Shown here: positions 38,880-49,775 of the stretch, piece after piece | Numbering within the stretch: the stretch's first letter is position 1 | Layout: each line of letters opens with the position of its first letter | Origin: Hemibagrus wyckioides | Lineage: Eukaryota > Chordata > Actinopteri > Siluriformes > Bagridae | Assembly: GCF_019097595.1 (NCBI RefSeq) | Contig: NC_080720.1 | Span: 15,829,352-15,893,351, forward strand | DNA: 64,000 nt | Direction of reading: 5' to 3' | The notes under the pieces: model-generated | Told to the model about the DNA's origin: nothing | What the model saw: only the letters and a program-made list of their open reading frames with translations | The model's database searches: none | Position numbers and translations under genes: made by a program

Positions 38880-39125
38880 ATTGAGCATGCATATGATTAC
38901 GCACTGGAATAGTGACAGAGTGAGAATGATGCGCAGCATTAATTTGCTCCGAACACTTCATTCAGTAATGGATTGTATCTCATCGCAAATTCCGAATTCC
39001 AGCTATTATCTGCGTGTACGGCAATTACATAGCGAGCACGAGATATCCGCTCTGTCTGAAAGGAATTCACCGGCTCATTAGTGATGTCACCGGTTGCCAC
39101 GGCGTTGGCCAGGGTATTTAGGCAG
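38880..39125. promoter_or_regulatory. Candidate conserved non-coding element
   Basis: A CpG-containing complex block with ATGATTACGCACTGG, GCAGCATTAATTTGCTCCG, GTAATGGATTGTATC and GCGTGTACGGCAATTACATA. The several homeodomain-type TAAT/ATTA cores are suggestive. Conservation was not tested. Confidence 0.3.
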
Positions 39126-39684
39126 AGGTGAAAGGTCCTTGCTTTGGCTCTGACTAATGATGCACACACGAATGGGTGTGTGAACACGCCTTCTTTGGGG
39201 TTCTATGGGTTTTTTTTTTTTTTGTTTTTTTTTGAGCTGTGCACGCGCGTCAATATTCGTCCGGTTGTTGATGTCTGGACGTGGCACTGGAAGCAGCGTG
39301 TGAGCTCCAGATGCCTCTCTCTCTTCATTTATTTAGCTTGTTTACCTTGTGCTTGCAGAGTGGACTGGCAGCTTTTCTGCAGTATGCTTCAAGCTTGCCC
39401 ACTCGCAGACCTTTACATATGGGCTAGTGTGTGTAGGAGGATAAAGAGCGTGTGCACATGAGAGCAGAAGATATATCTGGATAATAATCCTGTTTAATCT
39501 AGCTGGGAAAATATATATGTTTGTGTATATTTAAAAAAAAAAATATCCTCCCTAATGTCCTTCTGGTGCTCTAAACAAATTCTAGCTATTTACTGAGAAT
39601 AATCTCAATGCTGTTTGGGTCAGGAGTTGGTTATGTAGGTCTAATCTTCAAGATTATTGTGAGAAGAGATTCATGGATGTGGCA

Positions 39685-40115
39685 GGGGTGGGGGATAGAT
39701 ACAGACAGGGATAGATAGATAGAGACATAGATGGAGAGAGACATACACAGGGGGGAGAGAGACAGACACACATGGGGAGAGGGAGAGAGAGATAGACACA
39801 TACACAGGGGAGAGAGAGAGACACGGAAGAGAGAGAGACACATACACGGGGTGAGAGTGAGACAGAGACATACATGGGAGAAAGAGAGTGAGAGAGAGAG
39901 ACACATACACAGGGGAGGAAAAAGAGAGAGACCTACTTCGGAGAGAGAGATGCACGGAAGAGACAGGAACAGGCGCATACACTGGGGGGAGAGAGAGAGT
40001 CAGAGACACACAGAAGAAAGAGAGAGAGAAATACAGACACGGGGGTGGGGGGGGCAGAGACATACACGGAGAAAGAGAGAGAGGGAGACATACACAGAGA
40101 GAGTGGGAGAGGGAG
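39685..40115. repeat. Purine-rich (GA/CA) low-complexity tract
   Basis: The plus strand is almost wholly GAGAGA with ACACATACAC and GGGG islands. Long open frames on both strands here (up to 211 codons) are products of the dipeptide-like repeat, not genes. Confidence 0.9.
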
Positions 40116-40289
40116 GTATTGGAGGCACAGAGTCTCTGCTGGCTTTAGGAGAATCTGAGCGTACGCAAATCCCTCTGGAATGCAGCAGCACCCACGCCAG
40201 CGTGACCATGCCCCGTGCCCCATCTGCTACGCCTTTGACCTCTCCAAAACCTCAACCATCATCCATCTCTCAGTCTTTCAGCCTGTCTC

Positions 40290-40290
40290 A

Positions 40291-40324
<34 letters not shown>
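40290..40324. repeat. (CT)n microsatellite
   Basis: Pure CT run. Confidence 0.95.
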
Positions 40325-40326
<2 letters not shown>

Positions 40327-40715
40327 CTTGTCTCCTTGTTCTCAGCTCTTTTGTGTCAACGATTGACCCAAAGAGTCTTTGATGCTGGGGGGTTTGCCCT
40401 CATTGTGAATGACTGGTGAAATGTAGAAGCCATTTTAGTGGAGATTAGCCTTTGGTATGCGTTAAAGAGACCCCATTATCCAAAGCTAGGAGCTAAAAGC
40501 TAATTGCTGTATCCATGTTTCGCTACGAGGCATAACTTATTTAGCAATGCTAAGTGCTTCTATCTTGTCCTAATCAGCTCTAATAATCAGGAATCCTAAT
40601 GCTAATTTGCTGGATATAGTATATGATTTTTTTTTTTTGGTTCTAATTTGTTCCATTAGGCCTACTTGATGTTTTTGGGTATGATGATGTAGGAAGAGGA
40701 GTATTCATCCTACAC

Positions 40716-40738
40716 GTGTGTGTGTGTGTGTGTGTGTC
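40716..40738. repeat. (TG)n microsatellite
   Basis: Short TG run. Confidence 0.9.
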
Positions 40739-41045
40739 TGCTGTCTAACTACAGGATGTGGGTGTTTATTCCTCAGTGACTCTTGGGTGTTTTACTTGAC
40801 TGACATGTAGTTTATATATAAAACGGCAGTCTGTAAAATCTCTAACAGTTCAAGTTACTGAATAGATATCAGATACATTTCAGTGGTTAAGCGTTAGTCA
40901 TTAGTTTGTGGTTATAAATGAGGATCTTAGTGGAGCTTAACGGCATGATGACTAACGGCAGAGACGAGGGTGATGTTTTCATAGATTTCATTTCGCTAGT
41001 TTGCTAGTTAATTTAGAGAATACCAATGTTTTTACAATCTGATTT

Positions 41046-41116
41046 TATATATATGTATATGTATATGTGTATATATATATGTATATATATATATATGTAT
41101 GTATATGTGTGTGTAC
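41046..41116. repeat. (AT)/(GTAT) repeat
   Basis: Imperfect TATATG and ATATAT alternation. Confidence 0.9.
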
Positions 41117-41570
41117 ACATCTACACATCTTATGACGGTAAACATCTCTGTAGCTAGCTTGAGGCGTGACGAGCTAGCGTGATGGTGAGCATAAACAGTG
41201 TGTGAGACTGGATAAAGTGCATCAGAGGATCTGCTACAGAAGCCGAGGCGGTTCACGGTTCCACAGCCAGAGTGTTTTTCACACTTTTATCCACTCTGCC
41301 TCAGTGTGGGTTACACCGCTTGGGTTAGTCCACTGAAATACTTTGCCGGGTTCGCATCTGGACTGTGGTGAACCTCCGTGATGACCTCTGGTCTCATCTC
41401 TTTCCAGGGAACATGTGTTTTTTCTTCTTCTTCTTCTTCTTCCTCCACACCGCATGTTCGCTGCGTTAAGTAGAAACACACGTGTACACTCGCAGTAGTG
41501 ATGTGTGGAGCAGACGTGGCCAGAGCTGTTGGTATGCACGGCACCAGCGTTTTTTTCCCCCCTCTTAGCT

Positions 41571-42030
41571 TCTCTCTCTCTCTCTACCTCGCTCGCTCGC
41601 TGTCTGTATTTCTGTCTGTCTGTCTCTCGCTCTGTCTCTCACTTTCTCTGTTTCTGTCTCTCTCGCTCTCTCTCAGAGAGAGTCTCTCGCTGTCTCTCTG
41701 TGTTTGTCTATCTTTCTTTCTTGCTGTCTCTTTGTCGATCTCTCTCTCTGTGTCTCTCTTTCTCACTGTCTGTCTGTCTCTCTCTCTCTCTCTTTCGGTC
41801 TGCCACTGTCTTTGTTTCTGTCGCACTCTTTCTGTCTGTCTCTGTGTTGCTCTCTCTGTGTTGCTCTCCCTCTCTCTCTCTTTCTGTCTGCCACTGTCTG
41901 TGTTTCTGTCGCTCTCTTTCTCTCTGCTACTCTCCGTCTCTCCCTCTCTCCCTGTGTTTGTTTGTTTGTCTCCTTCTCTCTCTGTTTCTCTGTCTCTCTT
42001 TGTCACTGTTTCTCTCTCTCTCTCTCTCGT
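41571..42030. repeat. Pyrimidine-rich CT/CTGT tract
   Basis: 460 bases almost purely pyrimidine on the plus strand apart from G in CTGT units. Open frames over 180 codons cross it in several frames on both strands and are artefacts. Confidence 0.95.
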
Positions 42031-42339
42031 TCTTGGGGGGCCCCCTGTGTGGCAGTGATGGGCTACAGGGGGATAATAACCAGCAGCTAGACACCAGTGC
42101 ACACCGTGTGTGTGTGTGTGTGTGTTGGAGGGGGAGGGGAGGTTTTGTGTGGCAGAGGTTAAGTCATCCCCCACTTTAGATTCCTTCCCTGCTGGGTGAA
42201 TCAAAAAAAGTTTTAATAACATTATTGACTAATTAAATTCTAATTGCTGTGCTGTGCTTTTTGTTTGGGGCGATTTTTTCCCCGACTAAAAAAAGATCTC
42301 TCCGTGTTATAAATGGCATTGCGAGTCTGCATGCTAGGC

Positions 42340-43200
42340 TCAGTTTTAGTTTCTCAGTCCCCTTGTCTCTGTGTTTAGACCCCGAGCCGTGAAGCTTCCT
42401 CTCTCTTCAGCGCTGCTTTTTACGGCTCTGCGCTTTGCACTTTGACCTGTTTAACCCTCCCGGCAGTGTTGTTGTGAACAGCGTAATCCACTTGTGCAGC
42501 CTGAAAAGCAGGCAGAGACTGTACCAATCTGATAAAGAGCACAGAGTGCCAATGATTCAGAGTGGATTTTTATGGAGATGAGATTAGCTCGGAGAGGACA
42601 CACGATCACAGAGAGCCGGCGTTGGCCGTCACAACAGCGCGCTTTTTGTTTCCTTGCTTTCTGCTGGATAATACTCCTACTGCCGCTTCATTAACTTTTA
42701 TCTCGGATGCTGAACGACGCCTTTTTTTTGGTTTAATTTGTAATTTCATTTCTGGTGCTTTTGTTAGATCAAAGCGCTCGAGTTAGTCTTTTTACAATCA
42801 TCTGATGTTGCAATCGAGATTCCGTGAATTTGCGTCTCGTAAAGATAAGCCGCAGACCGCAGACACCTCTCGCACCTGTGTGCCAGGCGTGGGGTGAAGG
42901 CTTTTCTTCTTAATTTATCGTCCTCACCGGGAAGGAAAAAAAAAAAACCCCGAACCCGTGGCGACGATAACCGATCCTAAATTAGGCGGGGTTATTAAAG
43001 ATAACACTTCAGTAGCGCTGAAAAGGGGTTTGATGTTCATCGAGAAAGAACCGGAAGATGAGAAAAAAAGATTGATTGTAAATCTTTCAGCGCCATAAAC
43101 ATCAGTAGTGAAATGTACTCCAGGCTCGTCTAATTGTCTGAGGATTTATCAAGCACTGACAAGTCTCGAGTCACTGATGAATAATTAAAAGTATTTGCCC
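42340..43200. promoter_or_regulatory. Candidate conserved non-coding block
   Basis: Between two pyrimidine tracts lies about 850 bp of complex sequence with unusually many CpGs: TTACGGCTCTGCGCTTTGC, GGATTTTTATGGAGATGAG, TTCAGCGCCATAAACATCAG, TGATGAATAATTAAAAG. No exon-like frame with known similarity. The best guess is an intronic regulatory region. Confidence 0.35.
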
Positions 43201-43867
43201 AAGTATGCGTGAGCGATAAAAGAATCTCCGTCTCTTTGTTTCTGTCTCGCGGATGAGTTTCACACCATGGAATCTTGTGTATCTTGTCGGTTTGTTGCAC
43301 GCTTATTTATTCTGTGCCTGTTTCCTGATGATGACTAGCTCTCTCAGTCCCTCCCCTATCTTGTTAAACTGTTGGACAGGTTTTTTTGCCCTCTCTCTCT
43401 CTCTGCCTTTCTCACCGTCTCTCTTATGAACTGGATGAACTAGTCTGACTGGAGTCAAGTGGAGATCAAGGCTAATCCTTTTAGTTCTTGGCAATAATCC
43501 CACATAAGGTTTTTCAGAACTGATACAATGTTCTACCGGAGGAAACGGGCGCTAACTGCGCTAACTGCACCCCAAATCCGGTTAGATGATGTATTTATTT
43601 TTTTCCTAAAGCGGCCAGTAAAAATAAGCTCCCGCTTTAAGTAAAATTCAGTTGGACAGTTTTTTCTGTAAGGGGGAAAGCGGGGAGGATAATTCAGTTA
43701 AGTCCGTAGTTACTGTTGAAAGCAGATGGGGAAACAGGTTTACGTTGAGCTATGAACACTATCTGTTTATGTTGCTTTCAAGCTTATGTTACATACCTGC
43801 TACATATGCTCTTACATCTGTGTGTGTGTATTCATCTGGTGTTGTATGTGGGACTAGAGTATGTACG

Positions 43868-44193
43868 TCTCTCTCTCTCTCTATCTTTCCCTCTCTCGCT
43901 CTCTCTCTCTCTGTCTCTGTATATCTGTCTGTCTGTCTGTTCAGTTGAATTCAAATGAGCTTCTCTGTGTCTCTGTAAATGTCTGTCTGTCCCTCTCTCT
44001 CTCCGTTTCTGTATGTTTTTCTCTCTGTCTGTCTGTCTGTCTGTCTCTCTCTTTGTATATCTGTCTGTCTGTCTCTCTGTCCCTGTTTCTGTATATCTGT
44101 CTGTCTCTCTCTCTGTCTCTGCATATGTCTCTTTCTCTGTATATCTGTCTGTCTGTCTCTCTGTCTCTGTATATCTGTCTGTCTGTGTCTCTG

Positions 44194-44246
<53 letters not shown>

Positions 44247-44299
44247 GTACATGTGTCTCTCTGTCTGACTCTATATATGTTTCTGTCTAGGTCTCTCTC

Positions 44300-44345
<46 letters not shown>
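43868..44345. repeat. Pyrimidine-rich CT/CTGT tract with TATATCTGTCTG motif
   Basis: CT and CTGT units alternate with repeated GTATATCTGTCTG (near 43,919, 44,055, 44,091, 44,138 and 44,170), giving a loose minisatellite. Pure CT runs end the tract. Confidence 0.95.
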
Positions 44346-44349
<4 letters not shown>

Positions 44350-44418
44350 GGAGTGTGTGCAGGGGCGTGTGTGATTGGTATGTGTGTGTGTCCTGTGTTC
44401 TGCTGAAGAGCTGTGTCC

Positions 44419-44444
44419 TGTGTGTGTGTGTGTGTGTGTGTGTG
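44419..44444. repeat. (TG)n microsatellite
   Basis: TG run beside the pyrimidine tract. Confidence 0.9.
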
Positions 44445-44970
44445 TCAGTCACCTGACTCAGCACACAGAGAGGTGGGTAATGAGTGGGTGAGTGGCGTCA
44501 GGGGAGTTAATGCAGTTAAAATCGCACAACTCTGCAGCCCGTGTCCTCCATGAGCAGGAATGAAAAGCAGCGTGTTTGAGTAAGGCGATCCGTCTCGGCA
44601 CTGAGGGCAGTGTGTCGTGTCGTCTTTGGCTGGAACTGCTGATGTTTAAAGAGGATAGGGTGCGAGACTGGCCCAGGATCTGCCTCTCTAATGGCTTTGC
44701 TCGGATGTTTCCTCTGCTCTGTTTGCAGGACGGACAGTGAAGAATTCACCAAACCTACGCCCTTGCTTTCTCTGCCAGAGGAGAGCTGAGACGAATAGGG
44801 GAGGGGGAACTGGGGAACAGCTGTGTGTGTGTGTGTGTGTCTGTTTATTGCTAAACATGTGTTTTATGGGCTCATAGGCTGCAGTGGAAGATAGCGGGAA
44901 TGAGTGATTGAGGGAGAGAGTGAGTGATTGAGCTGACTTAGAGTTAAATTAAACTCCTTGTGTCACTGTA

Positions 44971-44971
<1 letters not shown>

Positions 44972-45026
<55 letters not shown>

Positions 45027-45118
45027 GCTCTCATTCTTGCTCTGTGACTCTTGGTGTTCTGGAAGCCAAGCAGCTGTTTTGGGTTTACCTTCTTCCCACT
45101 CTCTCATCTTCTTGTTTT

Positions 45119-45165
<47 letters not shown>
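44972..45165. repeat. Two (CT)n runs with a CA run
   Basis: CT at about 44,972-45,012 passing into CA, then a second CT run at 45,123-45,165. Confidence 0.95.
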
Positions 45166-45168
<3 letters not shown>

Positions 45169-45318
45169 TCCTCATCCTTTTGCTCTCTTCTCTTTTCATC
45201 ACTCACTCATTCTTCCTTTGTAAATGGCATATGGCACTGCTGATGCTGATTTCAAGGAATTAGAGTTTAATTTTGTAGCTTAGACTGCTGATTACTGAAG
45301 ATCTGGCCTTCATCACAA

Positions 45319-45319
45319 G

Positions 45320-45358
<39 letters not shown>

Positions 45359-45377
45359 TGTCTCTCTCTCTCTCTGT
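45319..45377. repeat. (CT)n/(CTGT) microsatellite
   Basis: CT run with a few TGTC interruptions. Confidence 0.95.
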
Positions 45378-45514
45378 GTATGTGTGTACAAACTCCAAAC
45401 GAGCAGTGTTAAACATTTCTCTGTTTTGAAGAACTTGTCTGTGGAGCAGAGGGGATGGCAGACTGCTTTCCAGAGGCAAAAATTAGCATAATATGAATAT
45501 ATCATCTCTCACAC

Positions 45515-45519
45515 AGAGA

Positions 45520-45564
<45 letters not shown>
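45515..45564. repeat. (GA)n microsatellite
   Basis: Pure GA run. It lies about 140 bp from the preceding CT run, so the two can pair as an inverted repeat. Confidence 0.95.
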
Positions 45565-45570
<6 letters not shown>

Positions 45571-45784
45571 ATCATCCCTTTACCTGCTCTGTGTGTGTGT
45601 GTGTATATCAGTAAGTAATTGGACTGTGGTTCTGTACTCCAGTATGTTATGTTATAGAGAATAATGAGATGAACATCAGTTTTAATTTGAACAATATAAA
45701 GATTTGCAATTTGTTTCCTTAAATAATGATATATTTTTGAAGCCGCCCAGGTTTCCAGAATTCACTAGACGACACTTCAGCAAG

Positions 45785-45905
45785 ACAATAGCTGCGTCCC
45801 AAATGCAGTACTACACATCATGCACTTACACTACGCACTACATATAGCATATAAAGTCTAGAATTATAGTATTGTCTCAAATAAATCCCGAACAGGAAAT
45901 CTAAG
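45785..45905. repeat. Dispersed fish repeat fragment
   Basis: CTGCGTCCCAAATGCAGTAC followed by CACTACGCACTACATATAGC resembles the end of a widespread fish DNA-element family whose copies start near TGCGTCCCAAAT. Low certainty. Confidence 0.35.
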
Positions 45906-46094
45906 CTGTTTCCCAGTCCGTAATGCAACACCTCTAGCTTTTGCAGAATACGCTGACATTTTTAAGAACAAATCACACAGCAAGATCTAATTTAAGACAT
46001 TTGTAAGATCTCTGGTCTATCAGAGTGTCATCAGCCATCTTGAATTTTTTTTTTCTTTTCTTCATCCTGCTAGCCCTGCTTCTGTTCCATTACA

Positions 46095-46300
46095 TACCTC
46101 AACCTGATAGAACACTTTTGGGATGAATTAGAGAGGCGACTGCGAGTCAGGCCTTCTCGTCCAACATCAGTGTCTGACCTCACAAATGCGCTTCTAGAGG
46201 AATGGTCAAAAATTCCCATAAACGCACTCCTAAACTTTGTGGAAAGCCTTCCCAGAAGAGTTGAAGCTGTAATTGCTGCAAAGGGTGGACCAACTCTGTA
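46095..46300 (+). pseudogene. Tc1-type transposase C-terminal fragment
   Basis: One plus-strand frame reads TYLNLIEHFWDELERRLRVR and continues through PTSVSDLTNALLEEW, NFVESLPRRVEAVIAAKGG, to a stop at about 46,365. This is the C-terminal part of a Tc1-superfamily transposase. The third catalytic residue, Glu of IEHFWDELE, is present (codon 46,110-46,112), but everything upstream, including both catalytic aspartates, is missing. It is a 5'-truncated relic, not a functional gene. Confidence 0.8.
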
Positions 46301-46328
46301 TTACATTCATGTGCATGTAAAGGCAGAC

Positions 46329-46348
46329 GTCCCGAAACCTTTCGGGAC
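46329..46348. repeat. 20-bp near-perfect palindrome
   Basis: GTCCCGAAA and TTTCGGGAC flank a 2-base CC centre, just past the Tc1 fragment. It may be a by-product of transposon end rearrangement or chance. Confidence 0.8.
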
Positions 46349-46649
46349 ACACCTACTGACTTGAAATGAACCCGGTTGATTTTTTTCCCCTAGAAGTGGC
46401 TGTACCGAGGCTCAAGAACTTCATCGGTGAATATACGCAGGATCTGGCGATCTTTGCGGCTCACAAATTTCATCGACAGCAAAGTATTTGTGAGCAAATG
46501 CTAAACATTTTTCATGGATTTTTATTGTGTTTGGCCCTCGCTAACGCTGGCGTGTAAAAAAGCACGGTGATTACTATATGGAGCCGTCAGCATGTTTATA
46601 AGTTTATAAATACTGTTGATGTAAAGCGGACTTTATACTGACTTTAAGG

Positions 46650-47085
46650 GAGCAGTTTGTAATTTTTAGAGGCTGAAAGGGATGTAATTTTACTGATAAC
46701 AAAAAGACTCTGAATGAATATCCTCCTCCTCCTCCTTAAACCCCAACCCCCTTACACCTCCCACTGACTGCCCCGCCTCCTCTATTGACACCACGTCTGC
46801 CTTCTGAGGTGGCTTTTAAATATGTGTGGAGATCACCAGGTCTGTTTGGGCAGGAGGCGGACCTAATGCTTGTGTACCAATGCCAAAACTTCCTACCTCA
46901 GAATTTCCCACTTCTGACCAGGAAAAATCGAAAGAAAACGCCTGGCAACTAGGAATTTTCGACCTGGAGCGTCTCATCAGCCGTGAGCATACTAGTAGAC
47001 TAGTTTTGTTTTAGATCCATCAATGTTTAGACATTCAGGTCTCTGTACTATGAAGCGGTCCGTATGTGTATCTACGACTGGTTGC
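46650..47085. other. Sequence flanking the hAT insertion, possible older repeat
   Basis: AGGGAGCAGTTTGTAATTTT and a C-rich stretch (ACCCCAACCCCCTTACACC) suggest a decayed repeat. Together with 48,319-48,540 it is the pre-insertion site of the hAT element: joining the flanks gives a continuous ACTGGTTGCCATAG. Confidence 0.35.
47078..47085. repeat. Left 8-bp target-site duplication
   Basis: CTGGTTGC directly abuts the left inverted end. The identical octamer is at 48,319-48,326. Confidence 0.9.
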
Positions 47086-48318
47086 TAGAGCTGGGCGATA
47101 TGGCCAAAAAATTGAATCTCCGATTTTCTAAAAACAAAATTCGATTTTCGATTTTAAAACGATTATTTTTCTTTAAAAAAACATAAACACCAGAAACTAT
47201 AGAATAGACTTTTTTAATTTGAGCAAAAACAATATAACCAAACACATGAACTGCTAATTTGGACTAAAAGTGCAAAATTACTTTTGCAAACAAGTTTTTT
47301 TTTTTTTTTTTGTTATTTTAGAAAAACAATAATCAATACAACATAAAAACTTTTTTTGGGGATTTATAAAATGCAAACTTTCACCGGTATTTACAAGTTC
47401 TAATTATTCTAGTAAAATAAAGTAATATAACAAAATATGAGGGATTTGTAAAGTGCAAACTGCAGACTTAATCACTTTTTATAAAATAAATAATTGTCAC
47501 CTGAAAAAAAAACCCTGAAGAAAAACAGTTTTGTAAATCAGTCCAACACGCATCTAACACGCTAAATAAAACCAACACGCATCTAACACGCTAAATAAAA
47601 CCAACACGCAACTAACACGCTAAATAAAACCAACACGCAACTAACACGCTAAATAAAACCAACACGGTAAATAAATTCAAACAGGAGCCAGACAGCAATT
47701 TACATCTGTGTATATAGGCACAATCAGGGGTGAGTCTAGGATTTTCATTTAAGGGGGACTCCGCCCCCAATGAGGGTATAATAGTAAAAAATATAAATAA
47801 ATAAATAAAATAAAGGTTTGACTAACAGGGTAGGATGGTAAACTTACTGCAGCATTCCACTGTATTGCATAGATGTGTTTTATAACATTTGAGTATTGAA
47901 CAAGCCAAATACGAGTCTTCCTGATCTCACACACACACACACACTTGTCCTCTGATCCTCGCTCTGCGACACCGCGGTTTCTTCAGTCGAAGGCCATTTT
48001 TAACATTTCTATTCAGCCCCCCTAAGAATTCTCCGATTCTCCATAAACTCTACACAAATTCGTGATCGCTTCAGTCCCCTTTAAATTTCATATTAAAACG
48101 GCGGCAGACTTTCGGCTCCTCCCCGTCTTTCAGCACGTTCTGCAATCCGACTGAAGTAACCGCGCCTCTCTTAGAAACAAGCTCTTTGCGTTGCAGAACT
48201 ACGGAAGCTCGCTCTGCCAAACCAAAGTGAAATCGGAAAATCGATTTTCATTTTTTCAACATCGACATAAACCATAAATTCGAATTAATCGATAATAATG
48301 ATTAATCGCCCAGCTCTA
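47086..48318. mobile_element. hAT-type non-autonomous transposon, 1,233 bp
   Basis: The left end TAGAGCTGGGCGAT (47,086-47,099) is the exact reverse complement of the right end ATCGCCCAGCTCTA (48,305-48,318). The element is flanked by identical 8-bp duplications, CTGGTTGC, at 47,078-47,085 and 48,319-48,326. An 8-bp duplication with TAGAG-type ends is diagnostic of the hAT superfamily. Subterminal ATCGATTTT/CGATTTTCGATTTT-like motifs are frequent at both ends. No transposase frame exists, so it would need an autonomous partner. Perfect ends and duplication imply a fairly recent insertion. Confidence 0.92.
47536..47680. repeat. 29-bp minisatellite inside the hAT element
   Basis: About four to five tandem copies of a 29-bp unit built from CCAACACGCA, CTAACACGC and TAAATAAAA, with ATCT/AACT variation. 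It lies wholly inside the transposon. Confidence 0.85.
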
Positions 48319-48326
48319 CTGGTTGC
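48319..48326. repeat. Right 8-bp target-site duplication
   Basis: CTGGTTGC, identical to 47,078-47,085. Confidence 0.9.
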
Positions 48327-48859
48327 CATAGTAATAACGTTTCTCGGTGGGTGGAGCAATGAGCGTTCAGCTTAACAGCAAATGAAACATTCTAGAGAGA
48401 ATATTTGGTGTTTGTGGATAAAATTCAGCAGTACATCTACATCATTCTTAACATTATGTCTCTGGACACGCCCACTTTTTGTCGTGAAAGGGTTCTGTCA
48501 ATCATGTAAGTCACCAGCTCTTACAGAAAATAAATAAAGGGTGCTGGTCGCTTTTTCACGCTGCAAGTTCGCTGTGTGTTTGAACATAATAATTTGTAGC
48601 GAGAATTCTGCTGTGAAAAATATGGATATAGATATGGATATGCATTTCTTTTTTTCTCTTCAATTTTATGTTGCAACATTTTTGTTTCTTTGCATTTTTA
48701 GGACTGTTTTTTAATTCAGTCTGTCTCACACTACACACACACACACTTATTTGTGTTATATTACTACAGACACGCAGACGTTTGCATGTGGGTTATTCCA
48801 CTCTTAATATCAGTCTCATGTTTACTTTCCTCCTGGCTGTTTTTGTTGAAATGGATGTG

Positions 48860-49115
48860 TTGCTATGGCTCCAGGGAGCTGGCCAATCAGAGTGCAGGTT
48901 GCATTTCTCTGCTGGAGATTGCAGTGAAAAATCAGCTTCCTGATTGCGCTGCTGTCAATCATGTGATTGGCAGAGACGTGCCGAACGGCTGCAGTCCTGC
49001 CGCCGGAGTCTGCCTCCTGAGAAAGAACCGGTGCGCTGAACCCGCGCGCTTCCGTCTGTCTGGCTCTGTCACAGTGTGTCGCTGGAGCTGTTACACCTGG
49101 AGCTAGTCCTCCGAC
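48860..49115. promoter_or_regulatory. CpG-containing block with CCAAT boxes
   Basis: GGCCAATCAGAG near 48,880 and inverted ATGTGATTGGC near 48,960 are CCAAT-box-type sites, spaced about 80 bp. GC-rich sequence follows (CGCCGGAGTCTGCC, CCCGCGCGCTTCCG). This could be an alternative intronic promoter or an enhancer. No defined start or exon is visible. Confidence 0.3.
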
Positions 49116-49239
49116 GCTCTAACCTACAATGAAATTTAGTGTTCGCAGTTGTACGCGCGTGTGTTTTGTCCTAAGGGTAGCAACAGTCGTGTCTGCCTGT
49201 CATGGCTGAGTCACAAATTATAGCCTGACACCCTTCCTG

Positions 49240-49242
<3 letters not shown>

Positions 49243-49274
<32 letters not shown>
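49243..49274. repeat. (TG)n microsatellite
   Basis: Pure TG run. Confidence 0.95.
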
Positions 49275-49275
<1 letters not shown>

Positions 49276-49399
49276 GCAGGTGATTTTCTTTAATGGTGGA
49301 TTATGGCCTGTTTGTTACATGGTTAGCTGTGAAGGCCTACGCATACACACACATACATGTACACAATGCACCTGTCATGTATCATAAAGCAGTGCACTT

Positions 49400-49634
49400 C
49401 TCTCTGTCTCACTCTCATTTACTCTGTCTGTCTCTGTCTCTCACTTACTGTCTCTGTCTCTCTCTCTCTCTCTCTCACTCACTCTCTCACTCACTGTCTG
49501 TCTCTTTCTCACTCTCTGTGTGTCTCTCTGTCTGTCTGTCTCTCTCTCTCTCTGTTTGTCTGTCTGTCTCTCACTCACTCACACTGACTTTCTCACTTTT
49601 TCTCTCTGTCTGTCTCTCTATATCTTTCGCTGTC

Positions 49635-49679
<45 letters not shown>

Positions 49680-49775
49680 TTGTTTGTCTGTCTGTCTTTC
49701 ACTCGCACTGACTTTTTCTCACTTTTTCTCTCTGTCTGTCTCTTTCTCTGTGTGTCGGTCTCTCACTCACTCACT
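49400..49775. repeat. Pyrimidine-rich CT/CACT tract
   Basis: CT, CTGT and CACTCACT units. TCACTCGCACTGACTTT or TCACACTGACTTT occurs twice, near 49,579 and 49,700, implying an internal duplication of about 120 bp. Open frames here are artefacts. Confidence 0.95.

Noticed and set aside
39731..40366. 211-codon open frame rich in Arg, Glu and His
   Set aside because: It is a translation of GA/CA low-complexity DNA; equally long frames exist on the other strand.
41498..42222. Open frames of 186-224 codons rich in Ser/Leu/Cys or Arg/Glu
   Set aside because: Translations of a CT/CTGT tract in several frames at once; no domain and no splice context.
43832..44464. 210-codon minus-strand frame
   Set aside because: Product of the simple repeat, not coding.
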